From Candidatus Bathyarchaeota archaeon (lineage in GTDB: Archaea > Thermoproteota > Bathyarchaeia > Bathyarchaeales > UBA233), in the NCBI GenBank assembly GCA_025057795.1, contig JANXEP010000068.1, forward strand, positions 1-64,000: a stretch of DNA of 64,000 bases, written 5' to 3'. The translations under genes were made by a program, and so were the position numbers. Positions 59,991-64,000 of this stretch are shown here, piece after piece. A model generated the notes under the pieces. That model ran no database searches. It was not told where the DNA came from and was given only the letters and a program-made list of their open reading frames with translations. The first letter of the stretch is position 1; each line of letters begins with the position of its first letter.

Positions 59991-61112
59991 ATGAAATTGC
60001 TAAACAACGCTCTTTACAACCATTATTTTTCAAACAAAGCAAAAATAATGGAGTACAAAAGAGCCCGTAAAGCGTTGATTGGAACATTCTGCAACGTAAT
60101 ACCAGAAGAGCTTATACACTCCTTTGGAGCCGTGCCAGTTAGGTTATTGGGATTGTCCAGGGAGACAGAAAACGCGGATGCAAAGCTCCCACGCTGGCTA
60201 TGCACTTATGCCAGGCGAGTTTTGGAGGATGGTTTAAGGGGTAATTTCAGCTATCTAGACGGGGTTGTGGGTGCAACATCCGACGACACTAAAATGCGCT
60301 TGTATTCGACATATGCCTTCTACGTAAAGCCAGCCTTCTCCCACATAATTCAGACTCCTTTCACCAAAAGCGAGGCTTCACTAAATTTCTTCTCGGCAGA
60401 GCTTCAAAGGTTAACGCATAAACTTTCACGTTTCCTCTTGTGCGACTTCAGTTCAGAAAGGCTGAAGGAGTCGATAAAAATCTATAACAAATTTCGTTCA
60501 CTCTGCAACAAACTAAGCAGTTTGAGACTGCATGACACGCCAAAAATCAGCGGTTCTGATTGGACAAAGATGATGCTCTGCGCTACGTCGATGCTTAAGG
60601 AGGACTTCAACATGGTGTTTGAGAATGAACTTAAGAATTTAGGGGATTTTGAGGGGATAAAGGATTACAAAATTCGAGTGCACGTTTCCGGAACAGACTT
60701 TTACGATTTAGAGCTCCTCGAACTCATAGAGTCCATGGGAGCAGTCATAGTTTCCGACGACTTTTTCACAACAACAGAATATGCCCTAGGACACGTCAAT
60801 GAGGAAGGGGACTTGTTTAGAAGCCTCGCAGAACACTATCTAAAATGCTCCAGTTGCGCTTTAACCGTGCTCCCCAACGCTTCATTCACGAAAGATAGAG
60901 TTTGCTTCATTAAAAAGGCTGTGGAGAGAAGCAAGGCTGACGCAGTAGTAATGTTGAGGGATAAGGGCTGCGAGCTTTACGGTTATCAATGTCCACAAAT
61001 AGTTGAGGGGCTGGGAGATCTCCCAACCCTGCTCCTAGACGTTGACACCCCAATTTCGATAGAAAGGTATAGGACGAGAATTCAAGCATTTATTGAGTCC
61101 GTGGCTGGTTAG
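59991..61112 (+). CDS. 2-hydroxyacyl-CoA dehydratase subunit (B type)
   Basis: This 373-residue protein has the family pattern IGTFCNVIPEELIHSFGAVP and a cysteine in LCTYARRVLEDGL, then DGVVGATSDDTKMRLYS. The Cys-x-CP-type later residues (SSCALTVLP and YGYQCPQIVEGL) supply cluster ligands. With its partner it removes water from a 2-hydroxyacyl-CoA, giving an enoyl-CoA. ATG 59991 follows GAGG. Confidence 0.9.
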   Translation: MKLLNNALYNHYFSNKAKIMEYKRARKALIGTFCNVIPEELIHSFGAVPVRLLGLSRETENADAKLPRWLCTYARRVLEDGLRGNFSYLDGVVGATSDDTKMRLYSTYAFYVKPAFSHIIQTPFTKSEASLNFFSAELQRLTHKLSRFLLCDFSSERLKESIKIYNKFRSLCNKLSSLRLHDTPKISGSDWTKMMLCATSMLKEDFNMVFENELKNLGDFEGIKDYKIRVHVSGTDFYDLELLELIESMGAVIVSDDFFTTTEYALGHVNEEGDLFRSLAEHYLKCSSCALTVLPNASFTKDRVCFIKKAVERSKADAVVMLRDKGCELYGYQCPQIVEGLGDLPTLLLDVDTPISIERYRTRIQAFIESVAG

Positions 61113-61113
61113 C

Positions 61114-62352
61114 ATGACTGGTCAGGAATGGCGTCCCCTTGGATATAGAGCCCTATTCAGGGAACTGTTCAAAGAGCATCTTAAACGGCAGGAGGAGCTC
61201 CTAGGCAAAAATAGGCCAGTCGGATGGTTTTTCTCGTTTCAACCCTCTGAGCTAATATACGTTTTCGATTTGGTTCCAGCCTTCCCCGAACAATATTCAG
61301 CCTACTGTGCGGCTAGGGGTTCCTCCATCGACTTAATAGACTGCTCTATAGGCGCGGGTTACAGCCACTTCCTATGCGACTACTTCAAAAACACCCTTGG
61401 TTTTATCATAGAGCCGTCGAAGGCCACGCCTCCTCCCATGCCAAAGCCAGACTTCATTGTGGGAATGCGGGGATTATGCATTGCCCACTGCGAGATGGCT
61501 GAACTGTTTGCGATGATGCGTGAAATCCCCTGCTACATTTTAAACTGTCCGTACTGGACGAGGGATGTTATAGGCGGTCATGACTGGATAACAAAAGTTC
61601 CCGAAAAGATGGATAAAACGTATTACGAATATTTTGTGGACGGGTTAAATGGCTTAATAGATTTTCTGGAGAAAATAACCGGGGAGAAGATGGACGAGGA
61701 CAGGTTTAGGGAGGTTTTTCGACTGTCTGAAAAAACGTCAAGGATGCTTGTGGAAATAACGCGCTTGATGATGGCTAAGCCTACCCCTGGAAGTCAAAGG
61801 GATCTTTCCGACCTTGTTTTTGTCTCCTTTTTCACCCTAGGGAGCAACTACGCCTACGAGTTTGCGTCAAAGGCCTTGAGCATCATAAAAGACAGGGTGG
61901 GCAAGGGTGAGGGTGTGGCTGCGGATGAAAAATATAGACTTTTAACCTTTGGGATTATGCCGTGGCACTCTCTAAGCCTTTACGAGTACTGCGAGACGCT
62001 AGGCGCCACCTTCCCGGTGAACATTTACGCAGCTGAAACGGTGCACCTTGCAGAAGCCGACAAGCCCTACGAAAGCATGTTGAGGAGAACCATACATTTC
62101 ACCAACGCCGACTATAGTTTGATGTACGACGTTGTGGAAGGCGTAAAAAACGCGGACTTAGACGGCGCAATCCTTTTTGAGAACACCGGGTGCAGGGTGA
62201 CCTCCATGATTGTATGGCCCCTCGCAGACATCATCGAGGAAAGGTTGGGCATACCAAGCCTCATAATTGAAGCGCCGCAATGCGACCCTAGGATCACGCC
62301 AATCGATAAAATTAAGATGAAGATAGACGCCTTTTTAGAAGCGTTAAAATAA
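61114..62352 (+). CDS. 2-hydroxyacyl-CoA dehydratase subunit (A type)
   Basis: The second subunit, 412 residues from ATG 61114. It has FSFQPSELIYVFDLVPAFPE, then CSIGAGYSHFLCDYFKNTLG with cluster Cys, MRGLCIAHCEMAELFAMMRE and FENTGCRVTSMIVWPLADII. The start is just after the partner stop codon, so the two are co-translated; a start 7 codons earlier would overlap it by 20 bases. The substrate is unknown. Confidence 0.9.
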   Translation: MTGQEWRPLGYRALFRELFKEHLKRQEELLGKNRPVGWFFSFQPSELIYVFDLVPAFPEQYSAYCAARGSSIDLIDCSIGAGYSHFLCDYFKNTLGFIIEPSKATPPPMPKPDFIVGMRGLCIAHCEMAELFAMMREIPCYILNCPYWTRDVIGGHDWITKVPEKMDKTYYEYFVDGLNGLIDFLEKITGEKMDEDRFREVFRLSEKTSRMLVEITRLMMAKPTPGSQRDLSDLVFVSFFTLGSNYAYEFASKALSIIKDRVGKGEGVAADEKYRLLTFGIMPWHSLSLYEYCETLGATFPVNIYAAETVHLAEADKPYESMLRRTIHFTNADYSLMYDVVEGVKNADLDGAILFENTGCRVTSMIVWPLADIIEERLGIPSLIIEAPQCDPRITPIDKIKMKIDAFLEALK

Positions 62353-62356
62353 TAAA

Positions 62357-63634
62357 GTGATCGAATTGAACGTTAACCTCCCCTACGGGAAAAATAGGAC
62401 CCTAACGGTGGACGTGCCTGACGAAAACATTTTTTTCGTAGTAGATAGGGGCTACGCGTCGGCCCTTGAAAATCCAAGGGAAGAACTTAAAAGAGCCTTA
62501 AGGAACCCCATCGGCGTGGAACCGCTTCGGGAACTGGTTAACCCCAGGGACAAGGTGGTAATTGTTGGTGACGATAATACTCGGCCAACGCCCCAAAACG
62601 TAATTGTTCCAGCTTTGCTTGATGAATTAAACGCCGCTGGCGTTCCAGACGAAAACATTGAAGTTGTTATTGCGTTGGGAACACATCGCAAAATGAGCGA
62701 AAAGGAGATTAAGGAAAAATATGGCGGGGAAGTTTTTGAGCGCGTAGCCATAATAAACCATGATTGCAAAGATCCGGAAAATTTAGTTGATATCGGCGTG
62801 TCTGAAATTGGGATTCCAGTTCGCGTTAATAGGGAGGTTTATAACGCCGACTTTGTTATAGGCGTCGGCAACATTGTACCCCACCCCCTTGCGGGTTGGG
62901 GCGGAGGAGGCAAAATAATTTTTCCTGGAGTCTGCGATGAGAAAACCGTGGCGATGACGCATTTTGTGGCAAGTAAGGTTAGGCCTTTGAGCAAGCTTAT
63001 GGGCAGGCTGGACAACGAGATAAGAAAGATAATAGATAGGGTAGCCATTAAAGCTGGACTAAAACTGATCGTGAACACCGTGCTGAACTCTGAGGATAGG
63101 ATATCCTATTTGGCGGTAGGCCACCCTATAGCCGCTTTCAGGGAAGGAGTTAAAGTTGCCGAAAAAATATTTTGCCCGAAGATCCCGGGACTCGCAGACA
63201 TAGTTGTGGTTTCAAGTTATCCGGCAGACATTGACTATTATCAAGCTTCAAAGGCAGTAGCTTATGCCAGTCTAGCGGTGAAGCAAGGCGGGACAATGGT
63301 CCTCATAACACCGTGTTATGAGGGGATATCGCCCATACATCCAATAATTAGGGAGAAGGCAAAACTAAACTATGATGAAATTTTGAAGGCTGTTGAAAAC
63401 AATGAGATAGAAGATTTGGTGTCCGTAGCGGTTCTTTTCACCCATGCACAGTCGGTGGAGAAAGCGGAAGTGATATGCTATTCTGAGGGGCTTACAGAGG
63501 AAGACAAAAACGCGTTGGGATTTAAGCACGCCAACACAGTTGAAGAAGCCATAAAACTGGCGTTTGAAAGTCAAGGGGGAAATGCCAAAGTAGGCGTGCT
63601 TAAATGTGGGGAAATATTGCCCATGACAAAATAG
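62357..63634 (+). CDS. larA: LarA-type nickel-pincer racemase/epimerase (lactate racemase family)
   Basis: This 425-residue protein keeps all known LarA active-site residues: H110 (ALGTH), H176 (NIVPHPLAG), K186 (GGGGKIIFPG, the lysine that binds the nickel pincer cofactor) and H202 (AMTHF), at about the same spacing as H108, H174, K184 and H200 of lactate racemase. It would interconvert D- and L-2-hydroxyacids. It starts at GTG 62357, 4 bases after the dehydratase gene. The larB, larC and larE genes for cofactor synthesis are not in the window. Confidence 0.9.
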   Translation: MIELNVNLPYGKNRTLTVDVPDENIFFVVDRGYASALENPREELKRALRNPIGVEPLRELVNPRDKVVIVGDDNTRPTPQNVIVPALLDELNAAGVPDENIEVVIALGTHRKMSEKEIKEKYGGEVFERVAIINHDCKDPENLVDIGVSEIGIPVRVNREVYNADFVIGVGNIVPHPLAGWGGGGKIIFPGVCDEKTVAMTHFVASKVRPLSKLMGRLDNEIRKIIDRVAIKAGLKLIVNTVLNSEDRISYLAVGHPIAAFREGVKVAEKIFCPKIPGLADIVVVSSYPADIDYYQASKAVAYASLAVKQGGTMVLITPCYEGISPIHPIIREKAKLNYDEILKAVENNEIEDLVSVAVLFTHAQSVEKAEVICYSEGLTEEDKNALGFKHANTVEEAIKLAFESQGGNAKVGVLKCGEILPMTK

Positions 63635-63666
63635 CGCACACGTAAGATTTCATAAATGACGCCCTC

Positions 63667-64000
63667 CTAGAAGTCTTTAAGCTGTGGAAACTTCGTTTTT
63701 GCCTCTTCAAAGATTTTTTGGTGCCAAGCGGGAAGCCTAATTTCTTGCACCATCCTCGACGGCGTGTACGGTTTTATATCCAAAACTGGAGTTCCGTCAA
63801 AAAGGTCTATATTTTTCACTTTGAGAAGTCTGCCCCTTCTTTCCAAGAGTTCCGCTATGGTTAGAGCCAACGGGTTCGGCCTATGCGGGGAATCCGTACA
63901 GAACACGCCTACTTCAGGAATTTTGTCCATGTCAACCCCCATAAGCCTCAAGCGTTTGGGCTTGACCTTCAAGACTTCACGTTGTGTTTCTGAAACCCTA
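63667..64000 (-). CDS. trmO: tRNA N6-methyltransferase TrmO-like (5' end outside window)
   Basis: The visible 110 codons encode GVFCTDSPHRPNPLALTIAE, ELLERRGRLLKVKNIDLFDG and TPVLDIKPY, the conserved core of the TrmO (YaeB/TsaA-like) family, which methylates t6A37 in certain tRNAs. The frame is open to the window edge, so the start lies beyond 64000. In archaea the family is also involved in other SAM-dependent methyl transfers. The C-terminus reads KIFEEAKTKFPQLKDF. Confidence 0.9.
   Translation of the reverse strand, partial: RVSETQREVLKVKPKRLRLMGVDMDKIPEVGVFCTDSPHRPNPLALTIAELLERRGRLLKVKNIDLFDGTPVLDIKPYTPSRMVQEIRLPAWHQKIFEEAKTKFPQLKDF

Noticed and set aside
1..64000. CRISPR array, intact transposon or rRNA gene
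   Set aside because: No repeat-spacer pattern, no full transposase frame and no rRNA sequence was seen on either strand.

Overview
The window is archaeal chromosome, most likely from a member of the TACK group such as Bathyarchaeia; this is an inference from gene content, not a phylogeny. Supporting signs are an archaeal-order ribosomal protein cluster with SecY, an sn-glycerol-1-phosphate dehydrogenase, a proteasome beta subunit, FttA/aCPSF1, RPA, Mre11-Rad50, LSm with eL37, Rpp29, both an ESCRT-III/CdvB protein and SepF, an eL22 ribosomal protein, and tRNA genes with small introns. Genes are packed, many start with GTG or TTG, and there is no CRISPR array and no intact insertion sequence.

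Layout. 1-2.3 kb: 5' part of a CdvB-like gene, tRNA-Cys and a ThiF/MoeB-type E1 enzyme. 2.3-9.8 kb: an ATP-dependent DNA ligase, a TPR protein and two family-2 glycosyltransferases flanking a three-gene unit (threonine-synthase-like protein fused to a winged helix, ECF transporter S component, HypE-like AIR synthase). 9.9-11.8 kb: a glycosyltransferase and membrane-protein locus broken by three single-base frameshifts, with two tiny ORFs downstream. 11.9-24.0 kb: a long leftward ribosomal protein operon from uL22 to secY, eL34 and cmk, with an Hsp20-like gene inserted between uL30 and uL15.

24.2-30.3 kb: small membrane and coiled-coil genes, a PadR regulator and an intron-bearing tRNA-Lys flanked by integrase-like scraps, then HtrA, an MFS carrier, an FKBP isomerase and G1P dehydrogenase. 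30.4-36.5 kb: information-processing genes (psmB, fttA, sepF, PUA protein, LSm, eL37, uS10). 36.5-45.1 kb: an AN1 zinc finger/M50 protease fusion, mre11-rad50, FAH-family hydrolase, eL22, nitroreductase and a second DNA ligase. 45.1-57.4 kb: an Lrp-type regulator with a cluster of inverted half-sites, thioredoxin, NikR, NadA, RpiA, a sugar-nucleotide epimerase, tRNA-Met with an insertion in its variable region, MFS, RPA and a TauE-type exporter. 57.6-63.6 kb: a fermentation locus with acyl-CoA dehydrogenase, 2-hydroxyacyl-CoA dehydratase activator and two subunits, and a LarA-type nickel racemase, followed by a partial TrmO gene.

The two most interesting items are the threonine-synthase-like protein in which the PLP-binding lysine is replaced by arginine while a DNA-binding domain has been added, next to a palindromic site and a transporter gene (possibly a MocR-like vitamin-responsive regulator of new design), and the 2-hydroxyacid pathway locus at the right end.
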